Assembly: GCA_047975205.1 (NCBI GenBank)
Contig: JBKEDC010000016.1
Span: 14,459 to 78,458, forward strand
Origin: JBKEDC01 sp047975205
Lineage (GTDB): Bacteria > Bacteroidota > Bacteroidia > Bacteroidales > Prolixibacteraceae
Direction: 5' to 3'
DNA: 64,000 nt
Shown here in pieces: positions 18,221 to 27,178 of the stretch (its first letter is position 1; every line of letters begins with the position of its first letter). The position numbers and the translations under genes were made by a program. Below the pieces are notes generated by a model that saw only the letters and a program-made list of their open reading frames with translations, did not search any database and was not told the origin of the DNA.

Positions 18221-18667
18221 ATAATATAGATATAAAAGGTGCTAGCTGCATGCATACTCCTCGATAAATAGTCTGATAAAATACCGGTTGACCCAATCCT
18301 CAATTATAAATATTCAGAAAAACAGTTTTTATAGTATATCCATTCCTGAGATAATCTCTGAAAATCATATTTTTATTTTTTCCTCATTGAGATTTAGATG
18401 AAAATGGTATGTTTATATAATTTATTAATCAGGATTACCGCATATAACATATTCCCTTCGATAAACGGTATAATTATGTAAAAATATAGAATGCAGAGGT
18501 CTATGATGATATTCACAAAAATCTGCTTCAAAATAAGTAGACATCATTACTAATTGTTCTTTTTATTAATAAGACGTAGTTTTTTATTTATGTTTAATAA
18601 CTTAAAAATGTGTGAAATACTTTTTAAATTTTTTTAAAAAGATTAGGTTGCTTTTGAAAAAAAATCA
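18221..18667. other. AT-rich intergenic region before the amino-sugar locus
   Basis: About 450 bases without a supported open frame or RNA gene. It holds A/T tracts near its right end. It is a likely place for regulator binding upstream of the ROK gene, but I could not identify an operator. Confidence 0.5.
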
Positions 18668-18675
18668 TAAGTTTG
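18668..18675 (+). promoter_or_regulatory. -7 box for the ROK regulator gene
   Basis: TAAGTTTG matches TAnnTTTG; a TTG lies 17 bases upstream (18648-18650). The leader to the ATG at 18693 would be only about ten bases. Confidence 0.5.
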
Positions 18676-18692
18676 CTGTATAAATCAAGAAT

Positions 18693-19904
18693 ATGAGTCT
18701 TTGGAACAACGACATATCAGCTAGTTTATCAGGGATTGAGAAAAAACAATTCTTAGCTAAAAGAAATATAATTAAACAGTTATATAGAAATAGCGTGATG
18801 TCGATTGCCGATCTCTGCACAAAGCTGCTGCTCAGTGCTCCAACTGCTGTCAACTATATTAATGACCTCGTTGAGGAAGGCTATGTTGAAGAAAAGGGTG
18901 TTGGAGATTCTATCGGAGGCAGAAAGCCGATGCAATATGGACTGAAGCCAAATTCATTTTATGTTCTTGGAGTAGATATTGGCAGAAAGACGATTAAAAT
19001 CTCACTTTTTTCTAATCAATTGGAGTGCAGCTACAAATGGGAAGAGAAACCTTTTGACTTGGTTAGGGGGAATAATTTGCTTAATCATTTGGAAGGATAT
19101 ATAAATACATTTATAAATGAATTGCCTATTGATTTATCTTTAGTTATTGGTATTGGCATTATTATGCCGGGTTTGATAGATTCCGATAAAGGGATTAACT
19201 ATACCTTTCTGACGGATGAGTGCGATAATTTATCCGACGAACTATCGAAACGATTAAAACTTTCGGTATTTATAGAAAACGATGCAAGAGCCAGAGCCTT
19301 GGCAGAGTACCGCCATGGAGCAGCTTTAGATACAAAAAATGCCATGGTTGTTTACGTGGGGTATGGTTTAGGTTTGGGCATGATTCTAAATGGAAGACTC
19401 CACTTGGGAAAGTCAGGTTTCGCAGGGGAATTTAGCCACATTCCAATTGAAAATAATATGCAGCTTTGTAATTGTGGAAAAACGGGTTGCTTGGAAACCA
19501 TAGCATCGGGAGGCGCTTTGGTTCGCATGGCAGAGGAAGAAATAGAGAAAGGAGCTGTGACCACATTATCAGCCGTTTGGAATGAAAAAAGAAGTTTGTC
19601 TCCCGAACTCATTGTTGACGCTGCATTATCAGGCGACCAACTGTCTATCTCATTAATACATGAAGTGGGGGCTAACTTAGGAAAGGGTATTTCATATTTG
19701 GTGCAAATACTAAACCCGGAAAAGATTGTATTGGGCGGGAGGGTTTCAAGAGTGGGAGGTTTGCTTGTTAATTCCGTATCGCAGGCACTATTTCATTATT
19801 GTTTGCCGAAGTTAAGAGAAGATGTAACAGTGGAGATGTCGCAACTAAACAATGATGCCGGCTTGATAGGAGCGGCAACTTTAGTTATCGAAGCTATACT
19901 TTAA
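18693..19904 (+). CDS. ROK-family transcriptional regulator (NagC-like) of the amino-sugar locus
   Basis: A 403-residue protein. The N-terminal winged helix (about 20-85; MSIADLCTKLLLSAPTAVNYI) is joined to a ROK sugar-kinase fold (90-400). The ROK zinc motif CNCGKTGCLE and the histidine of GEFSHIPI are intact. The segment corresponding to the kinase catalytic loop reads ENDARARALAE, so the END aspartate of true ROK kinases is retained, but the phosphate-binding loop is DIGRKT rather than DIGGT. It leads a locus for N-acetylhexosamine glycans, so the natural expectation is that GlcNAc or its phosphate relieves repression of the following susC-like operon. Confidence 0.88.
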   Translation: MSLWNNDISASLSGIEKKQFLAKRNIIKQLYRNSVMSIADLCTKLLLSAPTAVNYINDLVEEGYVEEKGVGDSIGGRKPMQYGLKPNSFYVLGVDIGRKTIKISLFSNQLECSYKWEEKPFDLVRGNNLLNHLEGYINTFINELPIDLSLVIGIGIIMPGLIDSDKGINYTFLTDECDNLSDELSKRLKLSVFIENDARARALAEYRHGAALDTKNAMVVYVGYGLGLGMILNGRLHLGKSGFAGEFSHIPIENNMQLCNCGKTGCLETIASGGALVRMAEEEIEKGAVTTLSAVWNEKRSLSPELIVDAALSGDQLSISLIHEVGANLGKGISYLVQILNPEKIVLGGRVSRVGGLLVNSVSQALFHYCLPKLREDVTVEMSQLNNDAGLIGAATLVIEAIL

Positions 19905-20031
19905 AATGAGTGTTTAGGTCATGAAAATGACTACTTAAGATATATGTTGTTTCAGTAAAATGTGAAGAGCTCAAACTAGGAGCTATTGTTTTGTTGTCAG
20001 CTTATTTTTTAACTAACCTAAATATTCAGTT

Positions 20032-23000
20032 ATGAAGCATGTATTACTTCTTTTTTTTCTATTGATTTCAGGTTCTCTCATGGCACAGAAATCAATAAAC
20101 GGCAAGATAACATCAGCACATGATGGGCAAAGCTTGCCGGGGGTCAATGTTGTAATTAAGGGGACTACCATCGGTACGGTCTCCGACATTGACGGAACCT
20201 ATACCCTTAAGGTTAATGATGATGCCATACTTGTATTTTCATTTGTCGGTTATAATAACCAAGAAATTGCGGTGGGCAATCAAACCACCATTGATGCAGT
20301 TTTAGAAGAGAGTGCAATTCAGTTGGAAGGAGCTGTTGTTACGGCACTTGGTATTGAGAAGAAATCTCGTGGATTAACCTATTCGGCACAACAACTTGAT
20401 GGAGATGCGCTAAATCGATCGAAAGATGCGAATATGATTAACGCACTGGCAGGAAAAAGTGCAGGTGTAGTGGTTAATAAAAGCTCATCGGGTGTTGGCG
20501 GTTCTGCCAAAGTTACTATTCGAGGCAATCGGTCGGCAACAGGAAACAATCAGCCCCTCTATGTAATCGACGGTATTCCGATGCTTAACTCGTCGGGTTC
20601 GCAGCCTGCCACATCAATAGGCGGCACAAATGATGCCGGAGCAAGAGATGGAGGTGACGGTATTGGGAACTTGAACCCTGATGATATTGAAAGCATGACG
20701 GTGTTAAAAGGAGCATCGGCAGCTGCATTATATGGTTCGAGTGCTGCAAATGGTGTAATTGTAATCACAACTAAAAAAGGTAAGGCAGGAAAACCGGTCA
20801 TTAACTTCTCATCTAATATTACCTTCGATAATGCAATTGAAACCCCTGATTTTCAAAATGCTTATGGTATGTCAGACGGAGGGAAAAGTTGGGGAAGTGC
20901 CATAACCGGAGGTAGCGACAATGCAAAAGATTTTTTTGAAACAGGTGTAACGGCTATTAACTCAGTGTCGGTAAGTTTTGGTACTGATAAATTGCAATCT
21001 TATTATTCTTACGCCAATACCAGTGCAGGCGGTATTATTGAAAATAACAAACTAAATAAAAATAACATCAATATTCGCCAAACAGCTAAGCTATATGACA
21101 ATAAAATTCAGTTAGATGGCAATGTAAATCTGATTGCACAAAACGTAAAGAATCGTCCCACTCCCGGAGGTTATTATTTCAACCCATTGGTTGGCTTATA
21201 TCGATATCCGCGCGGTGAGAGCATAAGCCCTTACAAGAAAGAATATAAGAAGTTTGATGCAGGCAGGAACTTCGATGTACAGAATTGGTATAAAACTCCC
21301 GACTCTTGGGAACAAAATCCATGGTGGATAACAAATATGTTGCCTAGCGAAGATAAAAGAAACCGGGTAATAGCTTCTATTAATGCAAAGTGGAATATTA
21401 CGGATTGGCTAAACTTGCAATTGCGCGGAAACACAGATAATACTTTCGACCAATATGACCAAAAGATATATGCAACAACAGCTCCGGAATTGGTGGGCGG
21501 AACATACAATAATGGTCGTTATATTACAAGTAATCGGCATGAATCATTAACCTATGGAGACGTACTGTTGAACATGAACAAAGACTTAGGTAAGGATTTT
21601 ACCTTAGTGGCATCGTTAGGAGCAAGTATTACCGACCTGAAATTACGTTATACTTTAATGGACTCCAGACCTGATGGACTTGAAGTTGCCAACGTGTTCA
21701 ACTTAGGCAATATGATTGGTGCCGGTTATATTGAAGAAAACAATACAAGAACTCAAATGCAATCTGTTTTTGGCACGGCTCAATTGGGCTGGAGAAATGG
21801 TTTATTCCTTGATTTTACAGCTCGTAATGATTGGTCGTCAACATTAGCATACACAAACAGCATGTCGAAAGGATTCTTCTACCCATCGGTAGGTTTGACG
21901 GCTGTGTTGAGTGAGTTTATTAATCTTCCCGATTTTTGGGAATTCTTAAAGGTGAGGGGGTCGTTTGCCCAAGTAGGTAACTCTATTCCATTCGGAGTGA
22001 GCTATCAAACACACACCATGGGTGCCGGTGGTAGCTTAATCTTTAATGGGAATGCCCCGTTTACTGATTTAAAACCGGAAATTTCAGAATCAAAAGAATT
22101 TGGATTTGAATCACGATTTTTGAAAAATGCGATTACGTTTGATCTTACTTGGTATCAAACGAACACGCTGGATCAATATTTTAACTTACCTGCCCCTGCC
22201 GGTTCCGGATATAGTTATTACTATGTGAATGCCGGTAATATCAGAAACCGGGGAATGGAAATAGTTTTGGGAATTAACCCGTTTAACCGAAAAGATTTTT
22301 CATGGCAAAACAGCATCAACTATTCTAAGAACGATAATAAAATCATTGAATTACATCCTGACCTTGATGCTTTTAATGTAGGGCAACAAACCAGTAGCTC
22401 TTATTGGATGCGTTTAGAAGAAGGAGGCTCATTCGGAGATATCTACGGTAAGGTATTTCAGCGAGATGATAACGGAAATATCCAATATGACAGTGCTACC
22501 GGATTACCAATTGTGGGTTCTGAATTTGGAAAGATAGCCAATGCCAATCCCGACTTCAACTTGTCGTGGAACAGCACCTTCCGATATAAAAATTGGGGAT
22601 TGGGTTTCTTAATCGACGGTAGATTCGGCGGCGATGTCGTGTCGCTCACTCAAGCAGATTTAGATCAGTTCGGTGTTACGGCAGCAACGGCAAGTGCTCG
22701 AAATGCCGGCTATACAACATTGGAAGGTACTAAAATAAACGATGTTCAAGGATTTTATGAATTGGTAGGCGGACGCGATGGCGTTTCTGAGAACTATGTT
22801 TATTCGGCAACGAATATCAGATTGAGAGAATTATCACTTTCATACAGTTTCCCTAAAAATTTGTTGAGTAAAACCGGCTTCATAGAAGGAGCAACACTCG
22901 CGTTTGTGGGAAGAAATTTGTTTTTCTTTTATAACGAAGCTCCTTTCGACCCCGATGCCGTTTTGGGAACAGGAAACGATTTACAAGGCGTTGATGTTTT

Positions 23001-23052
23001 CGGTATGCCTACCACTCGAAGTTTAGGCTTTAATGTAAAACTTACTTTCTAA
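20032..23052 (+). CDS. SusC/RagA-type TonB-dependent outer membrane receptor
   Basis: A 1006-residue outer-membrane transporter that imports oligosaccharides together with its SusD partner. It has a signal peptide (1-19), then a carboxypeptidase-regulatory-like domain (about 20-95; GTVSDIDGTYTL). The TonB plug follows, with the SusC signature around VTIRGNRS and PLYVIDGIPM, then a beta-barrel rich in aromatic residues ending in a terminal phenylalanine (LGFNVKLTF). There is no N-terminal signalling domain, so control is more likely by the ROK protein than by an anti-sigma cascade. The SusD gene follows after 20 bases. Confidence 0.96.
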   Translation: MKHVLLLFFLLISGSLMAQKSINGKITSAHDGQSLPGVNVVIKGTTIGTVSDIDGTYTLKVNDDAILVFSFVGYNNQEIAVGNQTTIDAVLEESAIQLEGAVVTALGIEKKSRGLTYSAQQLDGDALNRSKDANMINALAGKSAGVVVNKSSSGVGGSAKVTIRGNRSATGNNQPLYVIDGIPMLNSSGSQPATSIGGTNDAGARDGGDGIGNLNPDDIESMTVLKGASAAALYGSSAANGVIVITTKKGKAGKPVINFSSNITFDNAIETPDFQNAYGMSDGGKSWGSAITGGSDNAKDFFETGVTAINSVSVSFGTDKLQSYYSYANTSAGGIIENNKLNKNNINIRQTAKLYDNKIQLDGNVNLIAQNVKNRPTPGGYYFNPLVGLYRYPRGESISPYKKEYKKFDAGRNFDVQNWYKTPDSWEQNPWWITNMLPSEDKRNRVIASINAKWNITDWLNLQLRGNTDNTFDQYDQKIYATTAPELVGGTYNNGRYITSNRHESLTYGDVLLNMNKDLGKDFTLVASLGASITDLKLRYTLMDSRPDGLEVANVFNLGNMIGAGYIEENNTRTQMQSVFGTAQLGWRNGLFLDFTARNDWSSTLAYTNSMSKGFFYPSVGLTAVLSEFINLPDFWEFLKVRGSFAQVGNSIPFGVSYQTHTMGAGGSLIFNGNAPFTDLKPEISESKEFGFESRFLKNAITFDLTWYQTNTLDQYFNLPAPAGSGYSYYYVNAGNIRNRGMEIVLGINPFNRKDFSWQNSINYSKNDNKIIELHPDLDAFNVGQQTSSSYWMRLEEGGSFGDIYGKVFQRDDNGNIQYDSATGLPIVGSEFGKIANANPDFNLSWNSTFRYKNWGLGFLIDGRFGGDVVSLTQADLDQFGVTAATASARNAGYTTLEGTKINDVQGFYELVGGRDGVSENYVYSATNIRLRELSLSYSFPKNLLSKTGFIEGATLAFVGRNLFFFYNEAPFDPDAVLGTGNDLQGVDVFGMPTTRSLGFNVKLTF

Positions 23053-23072
23053 CCATTTTAAAACATACAATC

Positions 23073-24677
23073 ATGCACAAAAATATATATAAACGATTAG
23101 GTGCGCTGGTAATTGCTTCAACCTTGCTATTGGGGTGCACGGGTAACTTTGAAGATTTTAATATCGATGAAAGCAAGGTTACGAACGACCAGCTGGAGTC
23201 TGATTTCTATTCTATCGGGGGGTTCTTTCCTCAGATGCAGCAAATGATATATTGCAACTTTAACTGGGGTTGGGGCATTAATTGGCCATTCCAAGTTATG
23301 CAGAACTTAAATGCCGATATTTTTTCAGGCTATATGATGACACCAACTGATTTTAATGGGAATGTGAATAATACCAACTACGCGCTTGTAGATGGATGGA
23401 ACGGTTCAAATTGGGATTATACATATGCTTATTTCATGACAGCATCGGGCGAGGTAGAACGCTCATCAAAAGAAGATTATCCGGAAATATATGCCGCGGC
23501 AAAAATCCTCAGAGTGGCAGCTATGCATCGTTTGTGCGATCAGTATGGACCTATCATCTATACACATTATGGAAATTCACAAACAGGAGGTGAGTTTGAC
23601 TCAACAGAAGATGCTTATTATGCTTTTTTCAAAGACTTAGATGAATCGGTTAGCGCATTGGAAGAGTATATTACTGATAGTCCGGGTGCCAAACCTCTAG
23701 AACGTTACGACCTAATGTTTGCCGGCGATTTTGAAAAGTGGATTAAATATGCAAATGCTCTTCGCTTACGTTTAGCAATGCGCATATCAAATGTAGCTCC
23801 CGACAGAGCAAGAACAGAGGCAGAAGCAGCCATGTCAAACTCCTATGGTGTAATGGAAAATTTTGATGCCACAGTAGCCGGAAAAGGTTATCAACATCCG
23901 TTGTTTGCTTTGTCTATCCAATGGGGTGATATTAAGATGGGAGGGTCTATCGAATCTATTATGAATGGTTATAATGACCCACGAATGTCAAAGTATTTTA
24001 TACCTACAACCGATGAAGTAGTGTTGGGAAATGGTGTTGAGTATAAAGGAATACGTCAAGGAATTGATATTCCGAATAAAGACTTTTATCGCAAGCACTC
24101 TTCTCTAAATTTCGCAGCTGAAACTCCGGCAACCTTGATGACTGCATCGGAAGTTTTCTTTTTGCGTGCTGAAGGTGCGTTACATGGCTGGTCGGGCATG
24201 GGAGGTTCTGCTGCCGAATTATATCAAAAAGGTGTGGAACGTTCTTTTGAACAATACGGCTTGAGTGTGGGAGACTATTTGGAAAATGATAAAGTGGCAG
24301 CCTCGTTTACGGATTATCTCAATCATGACAATGATGTTGCAGCCGGATCACCATACTTGAATAATGTTTCACCAAAATGGGATGAGGGAGCAACCGATGC
24401 AGTCAAGTTGCAGAAAATAATCACACAAAAATATATTGCTATGTTTCCTGATGGCATGGAAGCTTGGGCAGAACAACGTCGTACCGGATATCCGGTGCTG
24501 ATGCCGGTAGTTATTAATAACAGTCAGGGAGTGATAGATACTAATAAAAAAGTACGTCGCTTGAATTTTTCGGTTACTGAAAAAGCAAATAATCCGGGCG
24601 GTTATGCTAAAGCTGTAGAAATGTTAGGAGGCGCCGATAATGGGGGCACTCCGCTATGGTGGGATGTAAATCCATAA
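23073..24677 (+). CDS. SusD/RagB-like nutrient-binding outer membrane lipoprotein
   Basis: Surface lipoprotein that caps the SusC-like channel and binds glycan. The 534-residue precursor has a lipobox with C22 (LLLGC) and acidic residues after it. The TPR-like SusD fold is visible in the helical stretch AAKILRVAAMHRLCDQYG, KWIKYANALRLRLAMRIS, and the C-terminal segment IITQKYIAMFPDGMEAWAEQRRTGYP. It belongs to the SusD-like_2 type by these motifs. The ligand is inferred from the neighbouring hexosaminidase to be a GlcNAc-containing oligosaccharide. A hairpin without a T tract follows the stop. Confidence 0.95.
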   Translation: MHKNIYKRLGALVIASTLLLGCTGNFEDFNIDESKVTNDQLESDFYSIGGFFPQMQQMIYCNFNWGWGINWPFQVMQNLNADIFSGYMMTPTDFNGNVNNTNYALVDGWNGSNWDYTYAYFMTASGEVERSSKEDYPEIYAAAKILRVAAMHRLCDQYGPIIYTHYGNSQTGGEFDSTEDAYYAFFKDLDESVSALEEYITDSPGAKPLERYDLMFAGDFEKWIKYANALRLRLAMRISNVAPDRARTEAEAAMSNSYGVMENFDATVAGKGYQHPLFALSIQWGDIKMGGSIESIMNGYNDPRMSKYFIPTTDEVVLGNGVEYKGIRQGIDIPNKDFYRKHSSLNFAAETPATLMTASEVFFLRAEGALHGWSGMGGSAAELYQKGVERSFEQYGLSVGDYLENDKVAASFTDYLNHDNDVAAGSPYLNNVSPKWDEGATDAVKLQKIITQKYIAMFPDGMEAWAEQRRTGYPVLMPVVINNSQGVIDTNKKVRRLNFSVTEKANNPGGYAKAVEMLGGADNGGTPLWWDVNP

Positions 24678-24697
24678 CTCTCTTTATATAGTAAGGA

Positions 24698-24728
24698 TAG
24701 GAGGATGCTCTTAAAAAGCATTCTCCTA
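24698..24728 (+). other. Intercistronic hairpin between SusD and the deaminase fusion
   Basis: Twelve-bp stem (24698-24709 with 24717-24728, one G-U pair) and a 7-base loop, with no T tract after it. It could protect the susCD message from 3' decay or reduce read-through into the enzymes. Confidence 0.65.
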
Positions 24729-24756
24729 CCTGAAGATTATGGGTTGAGCAGTTTTT

Positions 24757-27114
24757 ATGAAAAGCTATTACATAATAAATAAAACATTAGATATGCGTTT
24801 AGATGTATTTTCAGATGTAGAACGGAAGTTTGTAGCGTTGTCGGGAATTCAGTCCATGTCAACGAAAATTCCGTATATAATGGTTGGTAACTTTCCAAAA
24901 CTTGGATTTCTTACTGCATTAAGGTTTTTGGAATGGGTGAGTGAAAATCCGGAAGGTGTGATTAGTCTGCCAACGGGCAAAACACCGGAGTATTTTATTA
25001 AATGGACGCAACACTTGCTTCGAGAATGGGATTCTCCTAAAGTAAAAAAGATTCGTAAAGAATATAACTTGAAGACGGAAACAAAACCTGATTTAAGCAA
25101 GTTGCATTTTGTGCAAATCGATGAGTTTTATCCGATATCGTCAGCACAACATAATAGTTTCTATCAATATGTGAAGAAATTCTATATAGAGGGATTCGGA
25201 CTTGATCCTAACCGGGCTATTTTGATTAATTCCGATGCAATAGCACTTCCCGATAATGAGCATTTTTCTTCTGTATTTCCGGATAACAACGTGGATATCT
25301 CATTGCGATATCGAGAAGCAAAAACAAGTATGGAGCAGAAGCAGCAGCGAGCTATCTTTGCTATTGACGATTGGTGTAGTGAATACGAAAGAAAGATTAG
25401 AGCTTTAGGAGGAATCGGTTTCTTCTTAGGAGGGATTGGTCCCGATGGGCACATCGCCTTTAATACGCGAGGCTCTGATTTATTCTCCACAACAAGATTG
25501 ACGCCAACAAACTTTGAAACACAAGCCGTTTCGGCAGGCGATTTGGGTGGTATTGAGGTAAGTAGGAGCAGACTGGTAATAACAATAGGTCTGGAAACAA
25601 TAACCTACAATCCGAATGCTACTGCCATTATTTTTGGAGCAGGAGAGGCTAAAGCCGGAGTAATAAAAGATGCTTTGGAACATGAACACTCTGTGCTGTT
25701 TCCGGCTACCGTCCTTCAACAGCTAAAGAATGCTCGCTTTTATATTACAGAAGGAGCCGGTGTTCAGCTAAAAGATAGTATAGAAAGATATTACACTACC
25801 GGAGAATGGACAAAAGAAAAGACAGAACATGCTGTTATCTCTTTATGCCACAAGCTTGATAAATACGGAACAAGATTAACTGTAGATGATCTAAAGAACG
25901 ATGAATATTGCAAACTCATTCCTGCCATCGATGAACACACAGTTAAACATGTTATAGACTCTGTAGTAGAGAAAATTAATCGAGGGATACAGAAAGAAAT
26001 CGGACAAACATTTTATCACACAGGTCCTCATCATGATGATATCATGCTGGGATTAATGCCTCACCTAAATTCGATAACCAACCCGGAAAATGAATCGCAT
26101 TTTGCGGTATTAACATCGGGATTCACGGCAGTTACAAATCAGTTTGTAATAGATGCCTTAATTCATACGAAGCAATTCTTAGATAGAGATGAAATGATGA
26201 TGGTGAATTATCCGGATTTCTTTGAAATAGGTTATAAATATAAGTGGGATAAAGATGTATATCATTACTTGAATAAAGTAGCACAAGGAGAATTGCAAGA
26301 ACGTAAGAGGGGATTGGCTCATCGATTAGTGAGGGGAATTGTTTCGATATGGGATGTAAAATCTAAAGATGCTTTACGAAACACCATAGAGAGTATATTG
26401 TCTATTTTGAGAACTAGTTATGATGGAGAAAAGAACCCTATTAAGATTCAGAAATTAAAAGGGATGCTACGTGAGTATGAGGAAGAACTTGTATGGGCAT
26501 ATTATGGCACTCAGGTGAAGAATGTGCACCATTTACGATTAGGTTTCTACACCGGAGATATATTTACCGAGCAGCCTAAAAGAGATAGAGATGCTATGCC
26601 GGTGTTAGAGCAGCTTCGAGAAATAAAACCAACAGTAATCAGCTTGGCATTAGATCCTGAGGGAAGTGGACCAGATACTCACTATAAAGTATTGCAAGTC
26701 ATTGCAGAAGCAGTTAGGATGTGGAAACAAGAAGAAGATTTAAGTAATCTGCGTATTTGGGGGTATAGAAACGTGTGGTATAAGTTTCAACCATCAGATG
26801 TAAATGTAATATCGCCTGTGCATATGACTGATCTGGCAATCTTGCAGCATTCATTCGAGAAATGTTACTTGAGTCAGGTGAATGCTTCTTTCCCTAGCTT
26901 TGAGCATGATGGCATGTTTTGTGATTTAGCTCAGCGAAATTGGGTAAATCAGCTTAAGTCAATTCAACTCCTTTTAGGAAAAGATTATTTCTACACTCAT
27001 GAAAGTTCAAGCTTGCGAGCTACTCATGGTTTAATCTTCTTTAAAGAAATGAATGTTGAGGAATTTTTGACTCATGCTGCCGAACTGGAAAAATCGGTGG
27101 AAGGGATTGTATAA
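24757..27114 (+). CDS. Glucosamine-6-phosphate deaminase-like / PIG-L deacetylase-like fusion
   Basis: A 785-residue cytoplasmic protein of two parts. Residues about 35-345 resemble NagB: PTGKTPEYF, LHFVQIDEFYP, and the catalytic loop LGGIGPDGHIAFN near 228-240. That domain would turn GlcN6P into fructose-6-phosphate and ammonia. Residues about 415-650 resemble LmbE/PIG-L deacetylases, with HTGPHHDDIMLG near 424 in place of the usual PHPDD. A single protein could thus deacetylate and deaminate an amino-sugar phosphate, but this is an inference, and the order of reactions is unproven. Such fusions occur across Bacteroidales. There is an alternative ATG at 24793. A hairpin separates it from the hexosaminidase gene. 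Confidence 0.85.
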   Translation: MKSYYIINKTLDMRLDVFSDVERKFVALSGIQSMSTKIPYIMVGNFPKLGFLTALRFLEWVSENPEGVISLPTGKTPEYFIKWTQHLLREWDSPKVKKIRKEYNLKTETKPDLSKLHFVQIDEFYPISSAQHNSFYQYVKKFYIEGFGLDPNRAILINSDAIALPDNEHFSSVFPDNNVDISLRYREAKTSMEQKQQRAIFAIDDWCSEYERKIRALGGIGFFLGGIGPDGHIAFNTRGSDLFSTTRLTPTNFETQAVSAGDLGGIEVSRSRLVITIGLETITYNPNATAIIFGAGEAKAGVIKDALEHEHSVLFPATVLQQLKNARFYITEGAGVQLKDSIERYYTTGEWTKEKTEHAVISLCHKLDKYGTRLTVDDLKNDEYCKLIPAIDEHTVKHVIDSVVEKINRGIQKEIGQTFYHTGPHHDDIMLGLMPHLNSITNPENESHFAVLTSGFTAVTNQFVIDALIHTKQFLDRDEMMMVNYPDFFEIGYKYKWDKDVYHYLNKVAQGELQERKRGLAHRLVRGIVSIWDVKSKDALRNTIESILSILRTSYDGEKNPIKIQKLKGMLREYEEELVWAYYGTQVKNVHHLRLGFYTGDIFTEQPKRDRDAMPVLEQLREIKPTVISLALDPEGSGPDTHYKVLQVIAEAVRMWKQEEDLSNLRIWGYRNVWYKFQPSDVNVISPVHMTDLAILQHSFEKCYLSQVNASFPSFEHDGMFCDLAQRNWVNQLKSIQLLLGKDYFYTHESSSLRATHGLIFFKEMNVEEFLTHAAELEKSVEGIV

Positions 27115-27124
27115 ATACTTAATC

Positions 27125-27160
27125 GGTTTCTTGAATACTATACTAAGTGTTCAAGAAACC
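27125..27160 (+). other. Intercistronic hairpin upstream of the GH20 gene
   Basis: GGTTTCTTGAATAC pairs with GTGTTCAAGAAACC (14 bp with one G-U pair, 8-base loop). No T tract follows; it ends 18 bases before the hexosaminidase start. Confidence 0.7.
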
Positions 27161-27178
27161 AAACTAAAACCTTATCCT

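Noticed and set aside
27074..27178. N-terminal extension of the GH20 enzyme overlapping the deaminase fusion
   Set aside because: It would bury the signal sequence and pass through a stable hairpin.
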